Shown piece by piece: positions 53,601-61,755 of a stretch of DNA of 64,000 nucleotides. Positions within the stretch are counted from its first letter, which is position 1; each line of letters begins with the position of its first letter. The notes beneath the pieces are model-generated. The model did no database searches, had not been told where the DNA came from, and worked only from the letters and a program-made list of their open reading frames with translations. The stretch is from Gemmatimonadota bacterium (GTDB taxonomy: Bacteria > JAAXHH01). The stretch is from positions 276,857 through 340,856 of the forward strand of contig JAPOZT010000011.1 in assembly GCA_026705925.1 (NCBI GenBank). The letters run 5' to 3'. The position numbers were made by a program, and so were the translations under genes.

Positions 53601-54331
53601 AAACCAATGCGTTAATCTCATCTTTTAGTATAGTCCATCGACCAAACTGGGACATTCCACCACCAGGGATGACCAATAGAGATATCTCACCATGGCGTTA
53701 TAGCCGGCGGCTATCGGTCGTTTTTAAGCCGTTACTTGTATTCGGTAAACAGGACACGGATACTGTAGTATTTGGAGTTAGCACTCTACAATTGGGATTT
53801 CGTTTTCTGTTAAGTTGTATTGAAAACGGGTACCTACCTCAGGAGTTTTGTGCTTCGGATGTAATAAAAAAATACTTAGGTGGGATCACCGACTTGAAAG
53901 GCCACGAGTTTAATGCCTCAGTTGCCGCCCATCTGAGCACGCACGGATGGCAAACAAAAAGCGAAGTTCCTATGACTCAGTTAGGTGCAACACCCGAACT
54001 GGGGGATGTAGATGTCCTGGCTTGGAAACCGGGAGGTGAAATCTTAATCGTTGAAAGTAAACGATTGAGACTGGCTCGAACTATCGCGGAGATCAGTGAG
54101 ATATGCCGACGTTTTCGTGGAGAAGCGAAGGATGAACTAAGTAAACACCTCAGGAGGATAAGTTGGATCAAATCTAATCCCACAAGCTTGAATTCGATCA
54201 CTGGGCTAACTGTAGACTCAAGTAGAATCGACCATAGGTTAGTTACTAATGTTCAGGTACCAATGCGATACCTAGCAAAGTTGCCCATTCCGAATCACAA
54301 AATCTGCCGCATGGACGATATAGAAACCTAG
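50645..54331 (+). CDS. Unrecognised 1228-residue protein with C-terminal PD-(D/E)XK-like nuclease domain
   Basis: I do not recognise a family for most of this cytoplasmic protein. It has no membrane segment and no Walker A motif, so it is not a helicase or ATPase. The last about 150 residues resemble a restriction-endonuclease fold of the Mrr/NERD type: E1088 in GHEFNASVAAHLSTHGW, D1123 in GDVDVLAW and E1137-S-K1139 in ILIVESKRL. Before it, a WRYSRRLSVVFKPLLVFGK strand region (about 1010-1040) looks conserved in style. The gene lies inside the hsdMSR operon, 94 nt after hsdS, with clearly lower GC (about 40-45% by eye) than hsdM or hsdR, so it was inserted as a module. ATG 50645 has GGAAA upstream. 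Confidence 0.8.
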   Translation: MIDFDNPELKHLAKVLKKYKLRDTVSRVASLLTVPSLHANALRIEILVHLAVIHCRGTRRPSLKVIERWLNDILGNTSVKSAEDPAEDVFITNIRTPEGNRRLFEGIWHSSCYFTQTVIDILCSQTVPPEFRRLLPPIFTLLKLSDIVADRVGLQRWHSESSTPKGSCKLSTATRIIDRGNFVSFTADELSKYQINPAVLEPFTLKPHDRKLLLSETLGHTSLERYPLLKVGNMFVLALPNAIGPAIRRFLLGRLQTLGLLPNFEQILASYQSFQVESDGVSRFDNADSTASLSTNSTDLPINDWLLKVDENRYLHLVLLNCPLEPLHNEGLDSFIEYRKETEESICAYLNRTVDQCMASSGNSDGTTLLVTGGLGGNCGFRFRNWSNRWCLSAVYISDFLMLVGDPAQSIVRFLKFIKQKRWAEKHGVKFTDFISDYTFFCFWLRTGFQIVPPELSVNPGSVLCVDVGYPLNVRTKCRSTLDHHVIQTTQDVYVDVMRIDVDPYFDSLTTRPMYASIDHVRFGVLAGAIETERGASWFSIRLREKDDRFRDFAYQFWNGFIDLFYRVVVEYESQNSDLQSKPIEVCLDLTDVVMPKVDGELQSAPDIIEPEISVKNVVAIVKLPTNLLQFFQQPENFGERYVVKCIAKAILKLHTRGVEDYDDSIDDSFTNKVIGDAGVRVLHAITSHDRVEHLLQKHSQNPTLLAQEDFVFAKLELSDGCRPTVNAGRIDSRSSCNDFLNCVVVKIWNQIRDQLKDLDRTSVLQAMFLAHENIIQDRNRWRRTARAVQALYGSIDDVHSTVHEQEGMRSITDLAIRTLLEIAICECPDSEGDPLSQEQMGELLAKAALMQEVAAHSDGIRNKLIDPQIELHDNGSYSIDREFINTVIGPFIKAHVTDDFNESASKYDDLYRNRLSEGPKPVEEVYTEDFLHAFEYEFGIALQDAVVGIEEIFEIAADYDKIVVTTTVGEIKRRLSSKRGFSESQTNALISSFSIVHRPNWDIPPPGMTNRDISPWRYSRRLSVVFKPLLVFGKQDTDTVVFGVSTLQLGFRFLLSCIENGYLPQEFCASDVIKKYLGGITDLKGHEFNASVAAHLSTHGWQTKSEVPMTQLGATPELGDVDVLAWKPGGEILIVESKRLRLARTIAEISEICRRFRGEAKDELSKHLRRISWIKSNPTSLNSITGLTVDSSRIDHRLVTNVQVPMRYLAKLPIPNHKICRMDDIET

Positions 54332-54449
54332 TTTTAAACTCTGTTGTTTGGGAATTCTAGTGGTATAACAACTTTCGTAGTTTGTTGCGGGAAACGTGAA
54401 TCGGTTGGTTTCTATAGTAGCTCGAACAATACAAAACGATTCTTGATGA

Positions 54450-54461
54450 CTTTGATCAAAG
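54450..54461. promoter_or_regulatory. 12-bp palindrome upstream of fitA
   Basis: CTTTGATCAAAG is a perfect palindrome 24 bp before the main operator. It shares the TTGAT core with it and could be a second binding site for the antitoxin complex. Confidence 0.4.
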
Positions 54462-54484
54462 AGGTTTAATTAAGAACAATGTGT

Positions 54485-54512
54485 TTGATATCATTGAAGT
54501 CAATGATATCAA
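54485..54512. promoter_or_regulatory. 28-bp perfect palindromic operator of the toxin-antitoxin pair
   Basis: TTGATATCATTGA (54485-54497), AG, TCAATGATATCAA (54500-54512): 13-bp arms without mismatch. The consensus -10 TATAAT (54522-54527) lies 9 bp downstream, so the operator covers the -35 region. FitAB and other ribbon-helix-helix antitoxins bind such long inverted repeats to repress their own operon. Confidence 0.75.
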
Positions 54513-54551
54513 TGACTATTTTATAATCAAAATACTAAAATGGAGACCACT

Positions 54552-54794
54552 ATGGCAAGCATGACCATTCGCAACCTGAGCGAAGACATAAAGCAGCGAC
54601 TGCGCATCCAAGCTGCCGAGCACGGCAATTCCATGGAGGAAGAAGCTCGGGAAATCCTTCGAATAGCATTGAACGAGAACAAACCTCCTGTAAACTTGGC
54701 ACAAGCTATACGCGCTTGTTTTGAGCCGTTGGGTGGTGTGGAACTTGACATACCACCTCGCAAGCCGATGCGTGATCCTCCGGAGTTAGGTTGA
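54552..54794 (+). CDS. FitA-type ribbon-helix-helix antitoxin
   Basis: The 80-residue protein has an N-terminal RHH DNA-binding motif (SMTIRNLSEDIKQRLRIQAAEHGNSMEEEAREILRIAL) as in FitA/Phd-like antitoxins, followed by an extended C-terminal segment (about 45-80) that would wrap the toxin. The ATG at 54552 has GGAG 6 nt before it; an earlier ATG (54540) is possible. It lies 10 nt before the toxin gene and downstream of a 28-bp palindrome that it probably binds. Confidence 0.85.
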   Translation: MASMTIRNLSEDIKQRLRIQAAEHGNSMEEEAREILRIALNENKPPVNLAQAIRACFEPLGGVELDIPPRKPMRDPPELG

Positions 54795-54804
54795 TTAGCA
54801 CGAA

Positions 54805-55215
54805 ATGATACTCCTCGACACCAACGTTGTATCAGAATTTACACGCCCAACACCCAATCTAGCCGTCACGAACTGGATTGCTGAACAATCCTTTTCAGCC
54901 GTGTTCTTGTCAGCGATCACGGAAGCGGAGTTACGGTATGGTGTGGAGATTTTACCGATGGGTAGGCGACGTGAAACGCTAAGTATCGCAATAGAGACTC
55001 TGCTCCAGAAGGTTTTCGTGCGGCGTATCTTACCTTTTGACAGCGATGCTGCGCGTATGTACGCGAAAATCGCCGCCAATCGACGAGCTATTGGGCAGCC
55101 GATCAGCGATGCAGATTGCCAGTTGGCAGCCATCGCGAGTTGCTATGGAGCGGCAGTCGCTACACGTAATGTCAGAGATTTCGAATACTGCGAAATTGAG
55201 GTAATCAACCCTTGA
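54805..55215 (+). CDS. FitB/VapC-type PIN-domain toxin
   Basis: The 136-residue PIN ribonuclease has the acidic residues D5 (ILLDTNVVSE), E42 (ITEAELRYG), D102/D104 (GQPISDADCQLAA) and D125 (ATRNVRDF), which bind Mg2+ and cleave RNA. RILPFDSDAARMYAKIA and GQPISDADC are typical for the FitB group. Both toxin and antitoxin look intact. In this place, between hsdS and hsdR, the pair may stabilise the island or act as an alarm if restriction fails. Confidence 0.9.
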   Translation: MILLDTNVVSEFTRPTPNLAVTNWIAEQSFSAVFLSAITEAELRYGVEILPMGRRRETLSIAIETLLQKVFVRRILPFDSDAARMYAKIAANRRAIGQPISDADCQLAAIASCYGAAVATRNVRDFEYCEIEVINP

Positions 55216-55332
55216 TCCATTTGACTGCTTCATACACTATCGCAGGAATGAATCGACCAAGTCCCGGGCTCTTTACCAGACCAATGAGAGCCTATCCGCC
55301 TCCACAAATGCCAAGTCAGAGAGCATGACGCT

Positions 55333-58300
55333 ATGAGCAAAGTCGGCGAACAGGAGATCCTTACACAAAAACGTGTTGTCGAGTTGTTTGAAGATACGCT
55401 TGGTTACGCTTATCTCGGTAACTGGAAGGATCGTGTCGACAATAGCAACGTCGAGGTCGAACTGATCACCGATTGGCTCAAGTGCCAAGGCCACAATAAA
55501 GGGATTATCGACAAGACACTGTTTTCATTTGGCAAGGCGACGGCACTCGGCGGAAGCAGAACGCTCTACGACGCCAACCGCGAGATATATGAACTGCTCC
55601 GTTACGGTGTGAAGATACAACCCGCAGTGAGTGAGCAAACAGTCACCGTATGGTTGATAGATTGGGAAGACCCCGAAAACAACGACTTCGCCATCGCCGA
55701 AGAGGTGACAATCGTCGGTGAAAATACACGACGTCCCGATATTGTTCTGTACGTCAACGGCATTGCCTTAGGCGTGCTGGAACTAAAGCGGTCCATTGTA
55801 TCGGTAAGCGAGGGCATCCGACAGAATCTAGACAGCCAGAAGAAGGAGTTCATCCGGTCGTTCTTCACGACTGTACAACTGGCTATGGCGGGTAACGAGA
55901 CGGAAGGACTTCGTTACGGGGCGATAGAAACGCCAGAGAAACACTGGCTGCGCTGGAAGGAACAAGAACCCTTAAACACCATAGATGAAAACCAACTGCT
56001 TCAGGAACTCAGCCAACTTTGCGACAAGAAACGACTGTTGGAGATCGTACACGACTTCATCGTCTTCGACACAGGTAACAAAAAGGTATGTCGGCACAAT
56101 CAGTACTTCGGAGTGCGAGCCGCTCAGGAGCGTGTGAACCGGCGCGAGGGAGGCGTCATATGGCACACACAGGGTAGTGGTAAAAGCCTGACCATGGTGT
56201 GGCTGGCGAAGTGGATACGTGAGAACGTGAATGGAGGCCGCGTCCTTATCATCACCGACCGCACCGAACTGGACGAACAGATCGAGAAAGTCTTCAAAGG
56301 TGTCAGTGAGGATATCCATCGAACCAAGAGCGGTGCCGATCTAGTTCACGTTTTGGATTCATCTACCGAATGGTTGATTTGCTCTCTGATACACAAATTC
56401 GGTGCGTCGGAAGAAGGCGACATCGACTCGTACCTCGAACAAATCAGGAAGAATCTCCCTAGTGACTTCCAGGCCAAAGGAGACATCTTCGTCTTTGTCG
56501 ACGAGTGCCATCGAACCCAGTCCGGAAAACTCCACAGAGCCATGAAACAGTTACTACCTGATTCTACACTGATCGGGTTTACGGGCACACCGCTGCTAAG
56601 GGATGACAAGAGACGAAGTATCGAGACCTTCGGACCTTACATACACACCTACAAGTACGACGAAGCGGTGAACGATGGTGTGGTGTTAGATCTCCGGTAC
56701 GAGGCACGTGACATAGACCAGAACATCACCTCTCAGGAGAAGGTTGATCTATGGTTCGACGCCAAAACCAAGGGGTTGAGCGACGTGGCGAAGGCCCAGC
56801 TCAAGGAGCGTTGGGGCACGATGCGGAGGGTACTGAGTTCACAGCACCGGCTGGAGAAAATCGTGGCGGACATACTTTTGGACATGGAGACGCGCGACCG
56901 ACTTAAGAGTGATCGGGGCAACGCGTTGCTTGTCTCGGACAGCATCTACTCGGCCTGTCGCATCTATGAGATGTTTCAGAGTCACGGACTGGAGGGTAAA
57001 TGTGCTATCATAACCTCCTATCGACCGGTCATCGCAGACATAAAAGGGGAGGAGACGGGGGAAGGGCATACCGAGAAGATTCAAAAATACGATGCCTACC
57101 GTAAGATGCTCGCGGATCACTTCAACGAGCCCGAAGACGCGGCAATGCACAAAGCCGACCGGTTTGAACAGGAAGTCAAGAAACGCTTCATCGAAAGTCC
57201 CGGGCAGATGAAGCTCTTGATCGTGGTGGACAAGTTACTGACAGGTTTTGACGCACCTTCCGCAACCTGTCTTTACATCGACAAACATATGCAAGATCAC
57301 GGACTGTTCCAGGCGATCTGCCGGGTCAACCGTCTTGACGGTGATGACAAGGATTACGGATACATAATCGACTATAAAGATCTCTTCCGATCCCTGGAAC
57401 AATCAATCAAAGACTACACCGGCGAGGCGTTCGATGGCTACGATGCCGAAGACGTAAAGGGCTTGCTGAAAGACCGGCTGCAACAAGGTCGTGAGCGGTT
57501 GGAGGAGACGAGGGAGGCGATCAAGGCACTGACGGAACACGTCGAACCACCGCGCGATACTTCCGCATACATCAAGTACTTCTGTGGCACGACAAGTGGG
57601 GACACTGAACAACTAAAAGAAAACGAACCGAAACGCGTCGCATTCTATAAATCTGTGGCGGCTTTCCTGCGCGCATATGCAAACCTGGCAAACGAGATGG
57701 AGGAAGCTGGCTACTCCGTTGCCGAGACCAAGGAGATACGGACCGAAGTGGACCACTTCGAGAAGGCTCGGAAAGAGGTCAAGCTAAACAGTGGCGACTA
57801 TGTCGATATGAAAATGTTCGAGCCTGCTATGCGTCACCTCCTCGATACCTATATCCAGGCAAAGGAAAGCGAGAAAGTCTCCACGTTTGACGATATGACC
57901 CTGGTAGAGCTGATTGTCAGAGATGGTGAAGACGCAGTCGATGCGCTACCTGAACCCATGAAAGAGGACAAAGAATCGGTAAGTTCGACCATTGAGAATA
58001 ACGTCCGCCGACTGATCATTGATGAGACACCGGTCAACCCGAAGTACTATAAGAAAATGTCGCGATTACTGGACGATCTGATTCGCCAGCGCAAACTGGA
58101 AGCCCTGGAATACAAGGAATACCTCGCTAGGATGGTCGAATTAGCGAAGAAGGTCCATAGTCCGGAAACTGAAGCGTCTGAGTCCTATCCACCGACTATA
58201 AGCACTACAGCGTTAAGGTCCCTGTATGACAATCTGGTTGGAGTAGAGGGCTTGGTAGTGAAGCAACATACGCCGGATTTCCCCGTCGAATCAGACGAGG

Positions 58301-58482
58301 ATGTTTCGGAGGCGATGGCTTTGGCAATAGACAAAGCCATCAGACACGCAAAGAAAGATGCATGGAGGGGGCATACAATAAAGGAGCGTGAGGTCCGTAA
58401 CGCCATCAAGTCGGAACTCAACGGTAAAGACGAACTCGTTAATGCGATTTTCGAAATCGCAAAACACCAGGATGAATACTGA
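55333..58482 (+). CDS. hsdR: Type I restriction endonuclease/translocase subunit HsdR
   Basis: The 1049-residue motor-nuclease cuts unmodified DNA after translocation. The N-terminal nuclease shows D136 (RRPDIVLY) and E150-x-K152 (VLELKR); the SF2 motor has Walker A G281-SGKS285, D390-E-C-H and FTGTPLL, followed by motif VI-like ICRVNRLDG. The C-terminal helical domain (about 750-1049) binds the M2S core. All catalytic motifs are intact. Its promoter is not clear; it follows the toxin by 117 nt. The last 11 nt overlap the next gene. Confidence 0.96.
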   Translation: MSKVGEQEILTQKRVVELFEDTLGYAYLGNWKDRVDNSNVEVELITDWLKCQGHNKGIIDKTLFSFGKATALGGSRTLYDANREIYELLRYGVKIQPAVSEQTVTVWLIDWEDPENNDFAIAEEVTIVGENTRRPDIVLYVNGIALGVLELKRSIVSVSEGIRQNLDSQKKEFIRSFFTTVQLAMAGNETEGLRYGAIETPEKHWLRWKEQEPLNTIDENQLLQELSQLCDKKRLLEIVHDFIVFDTGNKKVCRHNQYFGVRAAQERVNRREGGVIWHTQGSGKSLTMVWLAKWIRENVNGGRVLIITDRTELDEQIEKVFKGVSEDIHRTKSGADLVHVLDSSTEWLICSLIHKFGASEEGDIDSYLEQIRKNLPSDFQAKGDIFVFVDECHRTQSGKLHRAMKQLLPDSTLIGFTGTPLLRDDKRRSIETFGPYIHTYKYDEAVNDGVVLDLRYEARDIDQNITSQEKVDLWFDAKTKGLSDVAKAQLKERWGTMRRVLSSQHRLEKIVADILLDMETRDRLKSDRGNALLVSDSIYSACRIYEMFQSHGLEGKCAIITSYRPVIADIKGEETGEGHTEKIQKYDAYRKMLADHFNEPEDAAMHKADRFEQEVKKRFIESPGQMKLLIVVDKLLTGFDAPSATCLYIDKHMQDHGLFQAICRVNRLDGDDKDYGYIIDYKDLFRSLEQSIKDYTGEAFDGYDAEDVKGLLKDRLQQGRERLEETREAIKALTEHVEPPRDTSAYIKYFCGTTSGDTEQLKENEPKRVAFYKSVAAFLRAYANLANEMEEAGYSVAETKEIRTEVDHFEKARKEVKLNSGDYVDMKMFEPAMRHLLDTYIQAKESEKVSTFDDMTLVELIVRDGEDAVDALPEPMKEDKESVSSTIENNVRRLIIDETPVNPKYYKKMSRLLDDLIRQRKLEALEYKEYLARMVELAKKVHSPETEASESYPPTISTTALRSLYDNLVGVEGLVVKQHTPDFPVESDEDVSEAMALAIDKAIRHAKKDAWRGHTIKEREVRNAIKSELNGKDELVNAIFEIAKHQDEY

Positions 58483-59206
58483 GTTGAGTAGTAGCCTCAT
58501 CGAAGTAAGAGGTACCACGATAGAGATCGTCCGAAAGGACATCAAAAACCTGCATCTCGGCGTGTATCCACCGAACGGCAGAATCCGCGTTGCTGCGCCG
58601 CTACATCTCGATGATGAAGCCGTCCGGGCGGCGGTTGTCTCGCGTCTCGCATGGATTCGTAAGAAACAGGCCGAATTCGAAAAGCAAGTCCGACAGTCAC
58701 AGCGAGAGTTCGTGTCGGGTGAAAGTCATTACTATCGAGGTCGCCGCTACCGGCTACAGGCGAGTGAGTTTGATGGTCCACCTGGTGTCCGGTTGCTTAA
58801 CAACACGAGGATGGAAATACGCTTCCGGCCGAATGCCGACCAGAACGAACGGGAATCTGTACTACATCGGTGGTACAGGAGGCAACTGCGAGATCAAGTA
58901 GTATCGCTGAAGACCGAATGGGAACGTAAAACCGGGGTTACGGTAAACGAAATCCGGATCAAGAGGATGAAAACCCTCTGGGGCTCTTGCAACGTTGAAG
59001 CAAAACGTATCTGGTTGAATCTAGAACTGGCAAAAAAACCAGCATCCTGCCTGGTGTATATCCTCGTACACGAGATGATCCACTTGATTGAGCGAAAGCA
59101 TAACGACCGGTTCACGGCACTGATGGATGAACATCTTCCTCAATGGCGATTGTACCGGGACGAATTGAACAGCTCACCTCTCGCACATGAAGAATGGCGG
59201 TACTGA
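58472..59206 (+). CDS. YgjP/DUF45-type zinc metalloprotease overlapping hsdR
   Basis: The 244-residue protein has the M48-like zinc motif H200-E201-x-x-H204 with H210 (VHEMIHLIERKHNDRF), and the upstream RIKRMKTLWGSCN signature of the DUF45/YgjP family. It is often found next to type I restriction genes. The ATG at 58472 overlaps the hsdR stop by 11 nt, so both are made together. It may regulate HsdR by proteolysis, comparable in purpose to ClpXP control of EcoKI, but this is inference. Confidence 0.9.
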   Translation: MNTELSSSLIEVRGTTIEIVRKDIKNLHLGVYPPNGRIRVAAPLHLDDEAVRAAVVSRLAWIRKKQAEFEKQVRQSQREFVSGESHYYRGRRYRLQASEFDGPPGVRLLNNTRMEIRFRPNADQNERESVLHRWYRRQLRDQVVSLKTEWERKTGVTVNEIRIKRMKTLWGSCNVEAKRIWLNLELAKKPASCLVYILVHEMIHLIERKHNDRFTALMDEHLPQWRLYRDELNSSPLAHEEWRY

Positions 59207-59623
59207 GTTTTCATACGGCCGCACATCGTTGAAGTCGTCCTTCTAGTTTTCATGAATATCTCATAGTGACCGTCATCCCCGCGACCACCCGGTTTTTGAT
59301 GAACTCCGCCAGGAATTCGACTGGGAACAGCCAGAGGCCGGCTTGGATTGATAACGGCAGTGCAGATCCTACCGCTGTCCACTTCGCTGCAGGATCGTCG
59401 AATAACCTGTTTTATGTTATATAGCGCGATAGTTGCAACAAAGTCTGCTGCTACTCAGGTGTAGGTATCCATAGATTAAGAAACGTTGAATGACCGCTAT
59501 AACTGCACTGGATCTGTAGCGTACTTAATTCAGAACCTAAGTAGTCCGAACGCCTTCGCAATCCATATCTCTTTAGCTACAACCGATGTATTTAGTATTT
59601 CACATCCACGTGAGGAGATTTAG
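59207..59623. other. Intergenic region before the DUF262 gene
   Basis: This 417-nt gap holds no credible gene. GC falls from left to right. It ends with a strong GAGGAG ribosome site for the DUF262 gene. No tRNA, attachment repeat or terminator is recognised. Confidence 0.5.
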
Positions 59624-61321
59624 ATGGCTAAGTCTGAAGCGACAATAGAAGAACTCGTAGGAATGATTGAACGAGGTGAGTTACGACTTCCAGAAATGCA
59701 GCGCCGTTATGTCTGGCGTTCTACGAGAGTGCGAGATCTACTTGATTCTCTATATCGTGGTTATCCATCAGGAGCTATCCTTCTGTGGGAATCAGATGAA
59801 GATGTCCCCCTGCAGGAATTCGCAATAGAGCAGAAGGGAAATCCGTACCAGACTACAAGGCTTCTCTTAGATGGGCAGCAAAGGCTCACATCACTATCTG
59901 CAGTAATACGAGGTAAACCCCTAAAGGTGCGTGGACGGGTAAAGCCAATTGAGATCCTATTTAATCTTAAACATCCTGAGGAAATGACTGTCGTTACAGA
60001 AGTTAACGAGAACGACAGTAACGATGAGGATGGAATCGACGACGAAACTGATTCGACAGAGGATGAGCTGCTTGAACGTCTTAACAGGATGACGTTTGTA
60101 GTCGGTACGCGCAAACTAGAGCAATTAAAACACTGGGTTCGCGTGACAGATGTATTTAAAAATGACAGTGATACGCAACTGCTGAAAAACGCTGGCATTG
60201 AAAACTTCGATGACCCCAGATATGAGAAATACAGTCAACGTTTAGCTAAGTTACGTAACGTTAGTAAATACGTGTATAGAATGGATATCCTTGAACGATC
60301 ACTCAGCTATGAAGAGGTGACAGAGATTTTCGTTCGAGTTAATTCACTCGGTGCTAAGTTGCGAAGTTCAGACCTCGCTCTCGCACAGATAACCGCAAAG
60401 TGGCGTGGTGCCTTGAAGATCTTTCAGGATTTTCAGGAACAGTGTACCAAGTCAGGTTTCCATCTAGACCTTGGCATACACTTAAGGAATCTAGTTGTAT
60501 TCGCCACAGATCAGTCGCGCTTTCTTACCGTTGGGAGTTTACCCTTAGAAAAGTTGAAGTCTGCTTGGAAAGAAAGTGTGGAAGGATTGAACTTCACGCT
60601 CGATTTCTTGAAAAACAACGTTACTATCGACAGTCCAGCATTGCTTTCTTCTCCCTTTCTTGTCGTAACTCTTGGGTACTATTTTCACAGTCGCAAGTAC
60701 GTATTAACAGAGAATGAAGCAAATAGGCTTCGTCAATGGGTACTTGTAGCGAATTCGAAAGGACGGTACTCTCGCGGGTCCAGTGAGACATTGCTAGATC
60801 AAGACCTTGCGACCATACAAAGAGGTGGTGGGCCAGATGAGTTGCTTAACCGACTCCGGCTTCAGGTTGGACGACTGGAGATTGTTCCAGAGGAACTTGC
60901 AGGCCGAAATCAACGAAGTGCACTTTTTAAGACGATGTTCTTGGCATTTAAGGCGGCGGGTGCCCATGACTGGCGTTCAAATCTTGTTATTGCACTCGGA
61001 CATCGTGGTCCCCAACATCGGTTGCAATTCCATCACATTTTTCCAAAAGCTGTGTTAAAGGGGGAAACATCCGCTAAAGAAACCGATGATATTGCTAACC
61101 TGGCATTCATCGGAGGTAAAACCAATCGTCAAATAAGCAACAAGGCACCTGATCAGTACTTTCCTGATTTGATTTCGAAGGCGGGGCATGGTCCTTTTGA
61201 AGCCCAATGTATTCCTACAGACATTAGTTTACTTTCGGTAGATTCCTATCAACAGTTCCTAAATGAACGTAGGAAAGTAATTTGTAAAAGGCTTAACGAG
61301 TTTATAGGTCATCTAGATTAG
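59624..61321 (+). CDS. DUF262/HNH nuclease (GmrSD-, SspE- or BrxU-like)
   Basis: The 565-residue protein starts with a DUF262 (ParB-like NTPase/nuclease) domain: RLPEMQRRYVW (21-31) and the catalytic D83-GQQRLTS. An acidic spacer (about 130-150) follows, then a helical middle part (FVRVNSLGAKLRSSDLALAQI) and a C-terminal HNH-type motif H470-H471-IFPKAVL with DDIANLAFIGGKTNRQIS. The same two-domain plan occurs in GmrSD, which cuts glucosylated-hydroxymethylcytosine DNA, and in SspE and BrxU. So it is probably a modification-sensing restriction enzyme. GC is low, like the 1228-codon gene. Its single-gene unit has a GAGGAG site. Confidence 0.9.
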   Translation: MAKSEATIEELVGMIERGELRLPEMQRRYVWRSTRVRDLLDSLYRGYPSGAILLWESDEDVPLQEFAIEQKGNPYQTTRLLLDGQQRLTSLSAVIRGKPLKVRGRVKPIEILFNLKHPEEMTVVTEVNENDSNDEDGIDDETDSTEDELLERLNRMTFVVGTRKLEQLKHWVRVTDVFKNDSDTQLLKNAGIENFDDPRYEKYSQRLAKLRNVSKYVYRMDILERSLSYEEVTEIFVRVNSLGAKLRSSDLALAQITAKWRGALKIFQDFQEQCTKSGFHLDLGIHLRNLVVFATDQSRFLTVGSLPLEKLKSAWKESVEGLNFTLDFLKNNVTIDSPALLSSPFLVVTLGYYFHSRKYVLTENEANRLRQWVLVANSKGRYSRGSSETLLDQDLATIQRGGGPDELLNRLRLQVGRLEIVPEELAGRNQRSALFKTMFLAFKAAGAHDWRSNLVIALGHRGPQHRLQFHHIFPKAVLKGETSAKETDDIANLAFIGGKTNRQISNKAPDQYFPDLISKAGHGPFEAQCIPTDISLLSVDSYQQFLNERRKVICKRLNEFIGHLD

Positions 61322-61755
61322 TTGGGTGGTTTTAAGGCACCCTGGCAACAAGGTGGCAGGACTTGGCAAAATCCCAATGGAGTTTTTGCTGCAAGAAATA
61401 ACTCCCTTGGTTCTCATTCGAATACGACATGTTTAACCTTCGGGATACAAACAGGTCGAGTAAACTATGTAAAACGTATTGGATGTCGTCTACTGCCAAC
61501 ACTCTCCGTATACCTGTCAACGTATGGCCTTTGTCTTTTCCTATGCTATCCCATCATAATAGTCAGATTGGTGATTCTGAAGGTAACTAATCAGTGATGC
61601 CATAAAGATCGTGATATTAGCGTTCGATGCATTGTGTCCATGTCACGTAAATTGAGTCCTATTGATCTCGATTCATTTCTGGAGTTTAGTAACCCAGATC
61701 GCCTACCAAATTTGTAGTGACATCCCTCATTACACCACACCCACAAGGACACCCC
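61322..61755. other. Right border region of the defence island
   Basis: This 434-nt AT-rich gap separates the DUF262 gene from the high-GC backbone. I see no gene, tRNA or integrase remnant, and no direct repeat shared with the left border (46357-46457). The composition change is close to 61740. Confidence 0.5.

Larger units (their letters stand above)
54332..54551. other. AT-rich regulatory region before the toxin-antitoxin pair
   Basis: This 220-nt gap contains two palindromes (54450-54461, 54485-54512) and a consensus -10 TATAAT (54522-54527). It gives the toxin-antitoxin pair its own promoter inside the restriction operon. Confidence 0.6.
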
